NCBI RefSeq assembly: GCF_020882015.2
Contig: NZ_CP086555.2
Coordinates: 310,001 to 374,000, forward strand
Reading direction: 5' to 3'
DNA from: Candidatus Borrelia undatumii
GTDB taxonomy: Bacteria; Spirochaetota; Spirochaetia; Borreliales; Borreliaceae
DNA: 64,000 bases
Part shown: positions 17,396 to 26,451 of the stretch, in pieces
Position numbering within the stretch: the first letter of the stretch is position 1
Layout: each line of letters begins with the position of its first letter
Program-made: the position numbers and the translations under genes
The notes under the pieces: model-generated
Database searches by the model: none
What the model saw: the letters and a program-made list of their open reading frames with translations, nothing else
What the model was told of the DNA's origin: nothing

Positions 17396-17421
17396 TGTTG
17401 AGTAGCCGGTGTTACTCAACA
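17396..17421 (+). other. Stem-loop just before the LysM gene ribosome-binding site
   Basis: TGTTGAGTA (17396-17404) pairs perfectly with TACTCAACA (17413-17421), with an eight-base loop. The stem ends about two bases before AAGGA (17424-17428) and about 15 bases before ATG 17436. It is in the same relative position as the unit 2 hairpin but with a different sequence, and could modulate translation of the LysM gene. Confidence 0.6.
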
Positions 17422-17435
17422 ACAAGGATGTGTCT

Positions 17436-18572
17436 ATGATGAAAAAAAACAAATTGTTGTGTCTGATGTTATCAGCGTTTATTTTGTCCGTCTTATCGTG
17501 CGAAACTTCTCCAGAGGACGGTGAGGATGGAAATGCTAGAATTTCAAAAAGAAACGGAGTTGGGCGTCCTGAGGATCTGCAAAGAGACGTTGAAGATGTT
17601 AAGAATGAGGTCATAAGAGAAAGAGGAAATCTTTTTTATTCCAAAGAGTTTAACGAGGCCGAGAGGGCTGAGAAGGAAATGAAAGAGAAATTCAAGAAAG
17701 GGGAAACTCAAAAGGGTAATGAGATCGCTCTGAAGGCATTGGAAAGATACAGAAACATTGCAAGAGATACAGTGGAAAAGAAAGAGAAAATAAGCTACCT
17801 CAGGGAGAATATAGAAAGGTACCTAAATGACGCTGAAGCGAACGAGGCGTACGTATGGATACCACTAGAAGTTGATGAGGTAAATAATCTGTATTTTGAA
17901 GCAACTAGAAAGTACAAGGTGTACGATATTGAAAATTCCCTTGGTATGTATAGCAAGGCCTTCAATAAGGCTCAGCAGACCGCTAAAAGAGCAAAAGAGT
18001 CGAGAGCCCTTAAGGAAACAGACGAGAGGATGTATAAGCAATTAAAGGCACTTGAGGCCGCTTCTAATCTCTCTGTCTACAGTGACAGTAAGCTCATTAA
18101 GCCGTCCCCATGGAATGGGAGAGCGCTCATTAAGGACAAGGGAGCTTATACAAACCTTCTAGATTTAGAGGGTGGGGTTTATTTGCTCGGCAAAGTTGAT
18201 TTCCCATTAGTGCTTGCTTATGAAGAGGAAGCTGAGGAAATAAAGAGGTCAGATTCAAATAAATTTAAAACCCTCCAGCTTATTGAAAGGTCTAGGCAGC
18301 TGTGGGAACAGGGTCTTGAGGCTAGAAAACTTAACAACCTTAGACTCGCAAATGAATTATTTCTAGATTCTGCTAGGTACCTGGAGGCTTACCAAAGCCA
18401 TGCAAGTAGGGAGCTCTACGTAGTCAAAATTGGTAACACTTTGTGGGGAATTTCTAAGAAACTATACAAGGATCCTTATTTATGGCCGAAAATTTGGTTT
18501 GCAAACAGACAGAAGATACAAAATCCGGATTTGATACATAAGGATTGGAAAATTATAATACCTTCTAAATAA
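17436..18572 (+). CDS. LysM-domain outer-membrane lipoprotein, BB0323 family
   Basis: A 378-residue lipoprotein. The signal peptide [20 protein letters not shown] ends in SC, the lipidated Cys. The mature protein is long, Lys/Glu-rich and helical (repeats such as [20 protein letters not shown]), and the last about 48 residues form a LysM peptidoglycan-binding domain ([20 protein letters not shown]... to WKIIIPS). In B. burgdorferi, BB0323 is needed for cell fission, outer-membrane integrity and infection and is processed by HtrA (published work, from memory). I start at ATG 17436, seven bases after AAGGA; a GTG at 17409 is in frame but lies in the hairpin. Three shortened copies of its 5' end precede it. 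The BamD-like gene follows after a hairpin. Confidence 0.9.
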   Translation: MMKKNKLLCLMLSAFILSVLSCETSPEDGEDGNARISKRNGVGRPEDLQRDVEDVKNEVIRERGNLFYSKEFNEAERAEKEMKEKFKKGETQKGNEIALKALERYRNIARDTVEKKEKISYLRENIERYLNDAEANEAYVWIPLEVDEVNNLYFEATRKYKVYDIENSLGMYSKAFNKAQQTAKRAKESRALKETDERMYKQLKALEAASNLSVYSDSKLIKPSPWNGRALIKDKGAYTNLLDLEGGVYLLGKVDFPLVLAYEEEAEEIKRSDSNKFKTLQLIERSRQLWEQGLEARKLNNLRLANELFLDSARYLEAYQSHASRELYVVKIGNTLWGISKKLYKDPYLWPKIWFANRQKIQNPDLIHKDWKIIIPSK

Positions 18573-18591
18573 ATTTCTAAGTAAATAAAGC

Positions 18592-18629
18592 GAGAGAAGA
18601 AAATGAGTAAGACCTTGTTTTCTTCTCTC
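18592..18629 (+). other. Perfect 12-bp stem-loop between the LysM and BamD-like genes
   Basis: GAGAGAAGAAAA (18592-18603) pairs with TTTTCTTCTCTC (18618-18629) with a 14-base loop. No T-run follows, so it may be an attenuator or an mRNA-processing/stability element rather than a strong terminator. Confidence 0.6.
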
Positions 18630-18676
18630 AGATCTAATAAAATTATTTTGGTAGCTTTCTAAAAGAGGGTCTTAAG

Positions 18677-19036
18677 GTGAGAAAGTTGATGTTGATTAGC
18701 ATTCTTTTGTTTTCTTGCTACACGGCGAGTTTGGAGGAACTTACAAAAGAAACTCCCCATGGTGTCTATTTAAGAGAAGCTCAAAAAGCAATGAACTTAA
18801 ATGACTATCAGTCCGCTTTAAGTGTATATGAAAAAATGATTAAAAATCACAAAGGAAGTTCAAGCGTAGTCGCTACTGGGAAATATGAAATCGCGTTCAT
18901 AAACTATATTACCGGCAAGAAAGAAACAGCAAAAAATCTGTTTGAAGAACTAATAAAATCTGGTACAAAAACCCCCAGATGGATCTTAACTTTATCTAAA
19001 AAAATGATAGAAAAAATTGAAAAAACTAAAGCTTAA
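18677..19036 (+). CDS. Short BamD-like TPR lipoprotein, BB0324 family
   Basis: A 119-residue protein that begins at a GTG at 18677 after AGAGGG. The N-terminus MRKLMLISILLFSC is a lipoprotein signal peptide. The mature part has about one and a half TPR units: YLREAQKAMNLNDYQSALSV followed by YEIAFINYITGKKETAKNLF, close to the start of BamD/YfiO. In B. burgdorferi the BB0324 protein is a truncated BamD that binds BamA (BB0795) together with BB0028 (literature, from memory), so it should act on the periplasmic side of the outer membrane. It lacks most of the TPRs of full BamD. It ends nine bases before the convergent VWA gene. Confidence 0.85.
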   Translation: MRKLMLISILLFSCYTASLEELTKETPHGVYLREAQKAMNLNDYQSALSVYEKMIKNHKGSSSVVATGKYEIAFINYITGKKETAKNLFEELIKSGTKTPRWILTLSKKMIEKIEKTKA

Positions 19037-19045
19037 AAAGACCCC

Positions 19046-20164
19046 TTATTGCTGAAGTAGTATTCCATAGACCGCAATGTCCTTCCTTTTAGCTGAGTCG
19101 ATTACCGCCTCATACACTATTGGCCCCCTAGGATATTCATGAGGCGGCGCATCCCCCAATACAATAATAAGCCTGTTCTCTGCCTTCCAGTCAAACTGAG
19201 TAACAGCAGCATTAATACCCTCAAACACAGCTTCAGGATAATCCCCACCGCCACCCACATTAACATATTTAAGGATATTATTTAAATATTCTTTAGTATT
19301 AAAGTCAAAAGATCTTGTCAAAAAATCTTCAAGATAATCCTTATAAAATACAAGACCTACCCTATAAGACTTAAACTTCTCAAGTTGAGGTTCTACTATT
19401 TCAAAAAGATGCTCCTTTAAAATTTCAATATGACTCTTCATGCTCTCAGTAGCGTCAATAACAAAAACGAGATCCAATTCAGCAAGTGAGTCTTCTGACC
19501 TTTCTAAAATATCCTTTATCTTTTCAATAGTATCCATTCCCTTATCTGCAATAATAACATCATCTGAAAATCTCAAAAATGCTTCTCTTAAACCATCAAG
19601 CGCCACCCTACCTTCCGTTTGGGTATCCTTAAAAAATAATTCATAAGCATTATCTTTGTACTGACCTAAATAATCATTATATTTTTTTTCAAAAGTCCTA
19701 ATCGAAAACCAAAAAGGCTCTTTTTTCCTCTTAAGTGCTTCCAAATCAATATCACCGCTTCTTGTCGAAAAATCTGGAAAACCATATTTTAATCTTTTAG
19801 GGATCAATATATGAAAAGCCTCTCCAAACTTTCCATTTGGAACAGGAGTAGAAGATGTTAGTGATAAAAGCTCTCTATTCTTAATAACCCTACCGTTTAA
19901 AATCCTAATCTCATCCCCATTAATCTTGTTGTAGCTCAATGTTCTAAAAGAATAAGTAGACACATCCTTGCTTTTGTCCGGAATTTCAAAAGACTCTGTT
20001 AGAATAACAGACTTAACTTTTGGCTTTTTTCTAATAAAAAGATGAAACCCATCTTCATGAGCCTCCACATACACATCATCAATAGTAATATCTAAATGGT
20101 CATCCATTAAAGAAAATAAATCAAAAACAACAAGCAAGAAAATAAAAAAGTAAGTTTTTTTCAT
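19046..20164 (-). CDS. Exported von Willebrand factor A-domain protein (bb0325 position)
   Basis: A 372-residue protein with an N-terminal signal peptide (MKKTYFFIFLLVVFDLFSLM). The C-terminal about 150 residues are a VWA domain: LDLVFVIDATESMKSHIEIL supplies the metal site (D-x-T-x-S, a variant of the D-x-S-x-S MIDAS), with YRVGLVFYKDY, GGGGDYPEAVFEGI and LIIVLGDAPPHEYP as further strands and loops. The N-terminal half has no recognised domain. Such domains bind protein partners through a divalent metal. The start at 20164 follows AGGGAC and yields the signal peptide; a longer frame to 20203 is less likely. It is 52 bases from flcA on the same strand. Confidence 0.85.
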   Translation of the reverse strand: MKKTYFFIFLLVVFDLFSLMDDHLDITIDDVYVEAHEDGFHLFIRKKPKVKSVILTESFEIPDKSKDVSTYSFRTLSYNKINGDEIRILNGRVIKNRELLSLTSSTPVPNGKFGEAFHILIPKRLKYGFPDFSTRSGDIDLEALKRKKEPFWFSIRTFEKKYNDYLGQYKDNAYELFFKDTQTEGRVALDGLREAFLRFSDDVIIADKGMDTIEKIKDILERSEDSLAELDLVFVIDATESMKSHIEILKEHLFEIVEPQLEKFKSYRVGLVFYKDYLEDFLTRSFDFNTKEYLNNILKYVNVGGGGDYPEAVFEGINAAVTQFDWKAENRLIIVLGDAPPHEYPRGPIVYEAVIDSAKRKDIAVYGILLQQ

Positions 20165-20216
20165 ATAAGTCCCTAAAAACAAACTAGGCAAACCCATGCC
20201 CAAAATTCAACAAAAC

Positions 20217-23018
20217 TTAAAGATTATCAGCCAAACTATCATAAAATAAGATACTAGATCCAGAGAAATCATTTTTAAAAACACTTCTGAGATTTAAACT
20301 AGCAAGATCTTTCCTCGAACTTCTAACCATATCAACATCTCGATTTAACAGGTCAAAAACCCTAGAAGATTTGGTCAAATTAGCGATCCCTGAATCAAAA
20401 AGCTCATTATCTTTAACAATGCCAACACCGACCCCATTGCCAAGAGATGCTCTTATCTCAACAACTCCAAGGTTATTATAATTCTCAATTTCTTTTATCA
20501 ACAAGGCCTTATGATAATTATTATCAGGTCTAAACCCCAAAATACTAGATTTTTCTATTTCCAAATTCTCTAATATCCTCACATAGTAACTCCTAGAAGC
20601 CACAAAATCACCCATTTTATAAAGGACAGACGCAATTAAACCTAGAACTTCATTGTTATTTGAAAATCCAGACATGCTTTCAACTTTAAACAAATAGTTT
20701 AATGCTTCCTTATAATTATCCTCTCTATAATTAAGCAATGCCACCTTATAATAAACATCCGAGGAATTAACTCCCTCATTTATTGCTGCATTATAAGAAG
20801 AGATTGCCGCCTTAAATCCTTTCAAAGACCTAAGAATGTCACCCTGCTTTTCATATACCAAAGAAAGCTCTCTAGATCTTCCAATAAGACTATTTTTTTT
20901 ATAAAAATCATAATCGTTTATGGCTAAGCCAATAATATTACTTGCCTTAAGAGAATCGTTTCTTTTTTCGTAAATATCTGCCAAAATTCTATAGGCTATT
21001 ATTTTATCAGCAGAATTTTCAATCAAATTTTCCTGCCTGAAACCATTTAATGCCGTCAACAAATACCCCTCTGCCTTTTTAAAATCACCCATATAATAAG
21101 AATACCTACCATTCTCAAATAGAGCCTTATTATAATTAGGATTATGAATTAAAATCCTTCTGAGAACATATTCAATCTCTGAATTCAAATTGACATCGTT
21201 TAAAGCATTAAAAACAGTCTCTCCATCGCCCGATTTAAAATCAGCAAATTCTTTATTCAATAAATTCATTTGAGCGCTGAAATACTTCAAATTCCTAGAT
21301 AAATTATTTATCCTCTTGTTGTAAACAGTGAAGTCAATATATTTATCTATTAATTTCTTAACATACCTAGTATAAACTACCTCATCAATATCTAATCCTT
21401 CATTTGCCTTGATAAAGGAATTTACATTTTCCATTTCTCTATCAGCACCTGCCTCAATATAGGCACTGAAAAGCTTAAACAAGATTTCCTTTTTATAGCC
21501 ATGCCTGGATAACAAAACAGTATAACTATTGATGCTATCCCTATAATACTTAACATCCGTTTGAGCCCACCGAAAATAATTATCACCTTTAGCCATTAAC
21601 GCCTCGCGGTCATAAAGGTCATAAGATATGACTTCATCAAGAATCGAATTAGCCTCAGAATATTCCCCAAGCCTCATTTTCATAGCAGCATAAGATATAT
21701 ACCCATTCTTATCAAATTTCTTTCGTCTTCTCTTGGAAGCGTCCCTTGAAAAGGGATCAATAGTAAATAACTCCTCGTACTTTTCCTCAGCACTATCAAA
21801 ATCTCTTATATCTTCGAAAGCCTGAGCATAAACCAAAAACCACCTGTCATTAGGCCGCATGTAATATGCATCTTTGAAAGTAGACTTAGCAAGATCTCTT
21901 TTATTTTCATAAATATAAGACACACCTTCTTTGTACTTTATATCAGATGCAACATAAAAAAACATGACATCCACTAAAAAATAAAACATAACAAAAGTTA
22001 AAGAAATAGCTAACAAAGCTATCTTGAATATCGGCATTAAGGCTTTTGAAATTCTGTAGCTAAGTTCCTGTTCAAGCCGACTGAACTCCTCTGCCTTATA
22101 ATAAACAACAGGCAACTTGACAGAACGACCAACAATATCACCAACAAACTTAGCAATAAACTTAAGCCCTTTCTTATTTTGCTCAACAAGATCAACCAAT
22201 GCCTCAAGCTTGTATCTAGAGATATTATCTTTCGTTAAAGCCTCAGCAACAGCTATCCTTAAATTTCTAGGGTAAGAATTTAAATGCTCAAGGAACAAAG
22301 GATAATTAATTGTAAACTTACGATCTTGGGCGCTCTCTTCCCCATCATCCTCTAAAAAGCTAAAATCATCCGAAAGATTAGAAAAGTCGCCCTCTTCATC
22401 AGCATTGCTACCAAAAACACCGGAGTCAGAATTCCCAACAACATCATCAGTATCACTCAAGTTATTCGAATTATCAACTATACCATCAAGATTAAAATCA
22501 TCGCCAAAAATATCGCCATCATCGTTCAAAGATTCTTCACTCAAATTCTTAAAATCCTTAGCATCAGGAGACTTACTAACATCCGGCGAGCCGGCGCCTA
22601 GCCCATCATCTACATCAAAATTAATTACATTGTCTACACTAACAGAATTATCATCAAGAACTTTTTCAAAATCCTCCTCAAGCTGCGATCCTGAAACATC
22701 AAATTCATCCTCCAAACTATCAAACTCAGAATCAATCTCCAACCCCCTAGAATCCCCTAAAATCGATCTGTCTTCCCCGCCCAGACTGCCCTGTTCTTCA
22801 TTTTCAAGGGCATCAAGAATAAAGTCTAAATCAGGTCCCTCCTCCTCTGCTTCTGTATCAAGAAAAGATTTTTCCTCCCATGGAACAATACTTTCATCCA
22901 CATCCCTCGGAGGTTCAATATCCATCTGTACCCCAAAAGGCTCTTTTTTAACTCTTTCACCAGAAATATCATCCAATATTTCCCTTTTAAACTTTTTTAC
23001 TTCCTCTATATCAGGCAT
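20217..23018 (-). CDS. flcA: TPR periplasmic flagellar collar protein FlcA (BB0326 homologue)
   Basis: A 933-residue protein. Residues 1-240 are acidic and low-complexity (many Asp, Glu, Ser, Asn), presumably cytoplasmic and disordered. A single transmembrane helix follows around residues 335-360 (LLAISLTFVMFYFLVDVMFF). The rest is a long array of TPR motifs such as RDLAKSTFKDAYYMRPNDRW, DSAEEKYEELFTIDP and NYKEALNYLFKVESMSGF. In B. burgdorferi BB0326 was named FlcA, required for the collar around the periplasmic flagellar motor and for stator assembly (from memory). The topology here fits that role. The start lies 14 bases downstream of the acyltransferase gene. Confidence 0.88.
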   Translation of the reverse strand: MPDIEEVKKFKREILDDISGERVKKEPFGVQMDIEPPRDVDESIVPWEEKSFLDTEAEEEGPDLDFILDALENEEQGSLGGEDRSILGDSRGLEIDSEFDSLEDEFDVSGSQLEEDFEKVLDDNSVSVDNVINFDVDDGLGAGSPDVSKSPDAKDFKNLSEESLNDDGDIFGDDFNLDGIVDNSNNLSDTDDVVGNSDSGVFGSNADEEGDFSNLSDDFSFLEDDGEESAQDRKFTINYPLFLEHLNSYPRNLRIAVAEALTKDNISRYKLEALVDLVEQNKKGLKFIAKFVGDIVGRSVKLPVVYYKAEEFSRLEQELSYRISKALMPIFKIALLAISLTFVMFYFLVDVMFFYVASDIKYKEGVSYIYENKRDLAKSTFKDAYYMRPNDRWFLVYAQAFEDIRDFDSAEEKYEELFTIDPFSRDASKRRRKKFDKNGYISYAAMKMRLGEYSEANSILDEVISYDLYDREALMAKGDNYFRWAQTDVKYYRDSINSYTVLLSRHGYKKEILFKLFSAYIEAGADREMENVNSFIKANEGLDIDEVVYTRYVKKLIDKYIDFTVYNKRINNLSRNLKYFSAQMNLLNKEFADFKSGDGETVFNALNDVNLNSEIEYVLRRILIHNPNYNKALFENGRYSYYMGDFKKAEGYLLTALNGFRQENLIENSADKIIAYRILADIYEKRNDSLKASNIIGLAINDYDFYKKNSLIGRSRELSLVYEKQGDILRSLKGFKAAISSYNAAINEGVNSSDVYYKVALLNYREDNYKEALNYLFKVESMSGFSNNNEVLGLIASVLYKMGDFVASRSYYVRILENLEIEKSSILGFRPDNNYHKALLIKEIENYNNLGVVEIRASLGNGVGVGIVKDNELFDSGIANLTKSSRVFDLLNRDVDMVRSSRKDLASLNLRSVFKNDFSGSSILFYDSLADNL

Positions 23019-23031
23019 ACTACAATAAATC

Positions 23032-23925
23032 CTAGTTCAAACCATTATATATTCTAGCTCCCTCTTCATGAAGAACCACAAAACGCTTCTCCAAGTCATC
23101 CGCAATCCTAGAGCTCAATATTTCTTTTGTAGGCTCTAAGCCTTCCTGATCTAACTCCCTTAAGATCAAATTCTTATATTCAAGCATATCTATAACTTCC
23201 GTCACATTATAAACGATGGTATCTTCCTTAAAAATGTCATGCGACATTTCTTCATCTGCTGAAACTTCAAGAATATTTCCATTGATACCAACCATCACAA
23301 AATAATCAAAAATCTTAAAATAATTCCCAATTTCCGAAATTATCTTCTTGGTTTCAGGCCTCCCTTTTCTATATCTAGTTGCTGTTGGAAAAATAAGAAT
23401 AACATACCCGCTGCTCTTCTTATCAGAAATAAATTTCATAGAATTAGCATTAAAAGCTCTCCTCTCTCTAATCGTCTCAGTGTCAACACCAATAAACGAA
23501 TGCGGAGGGTAAATAAATATCACACTGTAACCCAAAGACAAACTTTTAACAAATAAATCATCCTTAAAAAGCTTAACGCCAGCCACAGGAATGATATGGT
23601 CTGCAACTTCTGTACAACTCATTTTACTTAGTAAGAATTGAAAACAAGGAAAGTCAAAATTGCTGTAATGCTCCATCAATATGATAGATGACTTTCCAGA
23701 TTTAGTCTTGTTATAAAGTTCTAAAATATGTTGTATACCAACAATAGTAGAACTTTTTCTTAAAAGTCTCTCTATCATTCTATCAGCCAAATCCCTACTA
23801 ACAGAATTAGCCATATGATAAGAGCTACCTAGACAATTTACATTTTCAATAGCTTTAAACTGACTGATGAATTCATCTTCAATATCCTTAAAGTACCTAC
23901 TGAAACTCTCATTCTGTATAAACAT
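23032..23925 (-). CDS. PlsC-like 1-acyl-glycerol-phosphate/glycerol-phosphate acyltransferase
   Basis: A 297-residue member of the PlsB/PlsC acyltransferase superfamily. The catalytic H-x4-D motif is visible in LMEHYSNFDFPCFQFLL, and later blocks IPVAGVKLFKDDLFVKSL, RERRAFNANSMKFI and VILIFPTATRYRKGRPET correspond to the glycerol-phosphate-binding and proline motifs. It should transfer acyl chains to a glycerol-phosphate backbone in phospholipid synthesis at the inner membrane, though no membrane segment is evident. The ribosome-binding site AAGGTGAT precedes the ATG at 23925. It is labelled glycerol-3-phosphate acyltransferase in B. burgdorferi annotation (bb0327, recollection); the exact substrate is not resolved here. 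Confidence 0.85.
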   Translation of the reverse strand: MFIQNESFSRYFKDIEDEFISQFKAIENVNCLGSSYHMANSVSRDLADRMIERLLRKSSTIVGIQHILELYNKTKSGKSSIILMEHYSNFDFPCFQFLLSKMSCTEVADHIIPVAGVKLFKDDLFVKSLSLGYSVIFIYPPHSFIGVDTETIRERRAFNANSMKFISDKKSSGYVILIFPTATRYRKGRPETKKIISEIGNYFKIFDYFVMVGINGNILEVSADEEMSHDIFKEDTIVYNVTEVIDMLEYKNLILRELDQEGLEPTKEILSSRIADDLEKRFVVLHEEGARIYNGLN

Positions 23926-24028
23926 AAAAAATCACCTTTAAACTTTTAGAAAAAATAAAACACCCACAAACCAATAACAGCCTGTGTAATTATACTTTAT
24001 TTGATTATCAAATTAAAGCAAAATCTAT

Positions 24029-24058
24029 TTAAGTCTTGCAACAAAACTCATTTATAAT
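24029..24058 (+). promoter_or_regulatory. Probable promoter of the oppA locus
   Basis: A perfect TATAAT -10 hexamer at 24053-24058 lies 40 bases upstream of the lipoprotein leader ATG (24098). The -35 region is weak (TTAAGT at 24029-24034, spacing 18). AAGGAG at 24084-24089 is the ribosome-binding site. Confidence 0.5.
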
Positions 24059-24097
24059 AGAAGAGAATACAATAACAAAAATTAAGGAGAACGCGTT

Positions 24098-25376
24098 ATG
24101 AAACACAAAATAGTAATTCTTTTATCTTTTTTTGTTTTGTTCTTATCCTCATGTACTAACGATGAACACAAAGACAAGATAACGTTTAGAGGAGGATTAC
24201 TTCAACGGTAATTTATCTGATTCTGAAATTGGAATTAAGGCTGTAAATGACTCCACTCTTGAAATAACACTTGCTAATCCAAAGCCTTACTTCCTTGACA
24301 TGCTGACACACCTCACATACATGCCTGTTCCAGTTCATGTTATTGAAAAACATGGCAGCAGATGGACTGATCCTGAAAACATGGTAGTAAGTGGGCCTTT
24401 TAAGTTGAAGGAAAAACTTGTCAATGATAAGATCGTTATTGAAAAAAATAATAGATACTACAACGCTGGTAATGTTGAAATAGATGAAGTCGTCTTTTAT
24501 ACAGCAAACTCAAATACTGCATACAACATGTACATAAATGACGAACTTGATTTCCTAACAAAGATAGGTATGGAGTATTTAGAAGAAGCCAGAATAAGAG
24601 ATGATTACTACGCTCACCCCATAAACAGATTAAATTATATCTCATTCAACACTACTGTTAAACCACTTGATGATCCGAGGGTTAGAGAAGCCTTGACTCT
24701 CGCCGTTGATAGGGAGACATTAAATAAAATTGCCTTAAAGAACCAATCAGCACCAACAAGGAACCTAACTCCATCATTTGAAAATTATTCTTATGGTAAG
24801 GAACTTGTCTTATTTGACCCCCAAAGGGCTGTGCAACTGTTAGCTGAGGCTGGTTATCCTGATGGTAAGGACTTCCCTATTCTTAAATACAAAACTTCAA
24901 AGCGTGATGGCCCAAAATTATTCGAAGAGTTTCTACAGGAACAATTTAAGAAAATACTAAACATTAACATTGAAATTGAAACTGAAGAATGGACTACATT
25001 CCTAGCCGGCAGAAAGTTGGGTAATTACCAAATAGCAGACATGGGGTGGGCAGGTGATTATTCAGATCCGCTAACTTTCCTTGAAAGTTTATTTACAACA
25101 GAAAATCATACATTTGGGGCATATGGCTATTCAAATAAGGAATATGACTCACTAATAAAACAATCTGACCTTGAGCAAGACCCAGTTAAGCGCCAGGACA
25201 TTTTAAGAAAAGCTGAGGAAATAATTATAGAGAAAGATTTCCCTGCCGCTCCTATCTCGATTGCTAAATCATATCATCTCTTCAGGGATGACAAATGGAT
25301 CGGGTGGACTCCCAATATTGCGAGGATTACTTCAACGGTAATTTATCTGATTCTGAAATTGGAATTAAGGCTGTAA
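24098..25376 (+). pseudogene. oppA copy 1: orphan lipoprotein leader fused out of frame to an N-terminally deleted OppA
   Basis: The ATG at 24098 has a good ribosome-binding site and opens a typical OppA lipoprotein leader (MKHKIVILLSFFVLFLSSC, then TNDEHKDKITFR). Immediately after KITFR the sequence jumps to GAGGATTACTTCAACGG, which in the +1-shifted frame encodes EDYFNGNLSDSEIG, about 150 residues further into a normal OppA. The leader frame ends at TAA 24211 after 37 residues. The OppA body is open from 24192 in another frame and keeps the middle and C-terminal family blocks (VSGPFKLKEK, PLDDPRVREALTLAVDRETL, LAEAGYPDGKDFP). Its own C-terminus is lost at the junction with copy 2, giving a nonsense tail to 25376. 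As assembled it cannot make a working binding protein. Confidence 0.8.
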
Positions 25377-26451
25377 ATGACTCCACTCTTGAAATAACAC
25401 TTGCTAATCCAAAGCCTTACTTCCTTGACATGCTGACACACCTCACATACATGCCTGTTCCAGTTCATGTTATTGAAAAACATGGCAGCAGATGGACTGA
25501 TCCTGAAAACATGGTAGTAAGTGGGCCTTTTAAGTTGAAGGAAAAACTTGTCAATGATAAGATCGTTATTGAAAAAAATAATAGATACTACAACGCTGGT
25601 AATGTTGAAATAGATGAAGTCGTCTTTTATACAGCAAACTCAAATACTGCATACAACATGTACATAAATGACGAACTTGATTTCCTAACAAAGATAGGTA
25701 TGGAGTATTTAGAAGAAGCCAGAATAAGAGATGATTACTACGCTCACCCCATAAACAGATTAAATTATATCTCATTCAACACTACTGTTAAACCACTTGA
25801 TGATCCGAGGGTTAGAGAAGCCTTGACTCTCGCCGTTGATAGGGAGACATTAAATAAAATTGCCTTAAAGAACCAATCAGCACCAACAAGGAACCTAACT
25901 CCATCATTTGAAAATTATTCTTATGGTAAGGAACTTGTCTTATTTGACCCCCAAAGGGCTGTGCAACTGTTAGCTGAGGCTGGTTATCCTGATGGTAAGG
26001 ACTTCCCTATTCTTAAATACAAAACTTCAAAGCGTGATGGCCCAAAATTATTCGAAGAGTTTCTACAGGAACAATTTAAGAAAATACTAAACATTAACAT
26101 TGAAATTGAAACTGAAGAATGGACTACATTCCTAGCCGGCAGAAAGTTGGGTAATTACCAAATAGCAGACATGGGGTGGGCAGGTGATTATTCAGATCCG
26201 CTAACTTTCCTTGAAAGTTTATTTACAACAGAAAATCATACATTTGGGGCATATGGCTATTCAAATAAGGAATATGACTCACTAATAAAACAATCTGACC
26301 TTGAGCAAGACCCAGTTAAGCGCCAGGACATTTTAAGAAAAGCTGAGGAAATAATTATAGAGAAAGATTTCCCTGCCGCTCCTATCTCGATTGCTAAATC
26401 ATATCATCTCTTCAGGGATGACAAATGGATCGGGTGGACTCCCAATATTGC
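24192..26451 (+). repeat. Two perfect 1130-bp tandem repeats within oppA
   Basis: Unit A is 24192-25321 and unit B 25322-26451; no difference was found on side-by-side reading of the segments compared. The left edge is sharp: 24191 is G while the equivalent 25321 is C. A third, shorter match covers 26452-26572 before divergence starts at 26573. Perfect identity means a very recent event, or a misassembly of repeated paralogues. Confidence 0.88.

Larger units (their letters stand above)
16600..17435 (+). repeat. Degenerate tandem array (period about 229-254 bp) of the LysM-lipoprotein gene 5' region
   Basis: The shared GGATG of the ribosome-binding segment recurs at 16706, 16960, 17189 and 17426, giving spacings of 254, 229 and 237 bases. 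Each unit holds a ribosome-binding site, a lipoprotein leader with TCGTG(T/C) for Ser-Cys, a short tail, a stop, and a post-stop segment of the type GGCTAAC(A/G)GCA(G/A)TTTTGTATA. The last unit continues into the full LysM gene. Units 2 and 4 also share GTATTGGTTACTTA upstream of their hairpins. This accounts for nearly all of the 950-base interval between divergent genes, which otherwise shows no coding potential. Confidence 0.8.

Noticed and set aside
22405-23028. 207-residue plus-strand frame opposite flcA
   Set aside because: Ser/Pro-rich shadow of the acidic low-complexity start of flcA; no ribosome-binding site.
24098-24220. Programmed frameshift joining the oppA leader to the OppA body
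   Set aside because: A +1 shift would restore the frame, but no slippery site is evident and about 150 N-terminal residues would still be missing.
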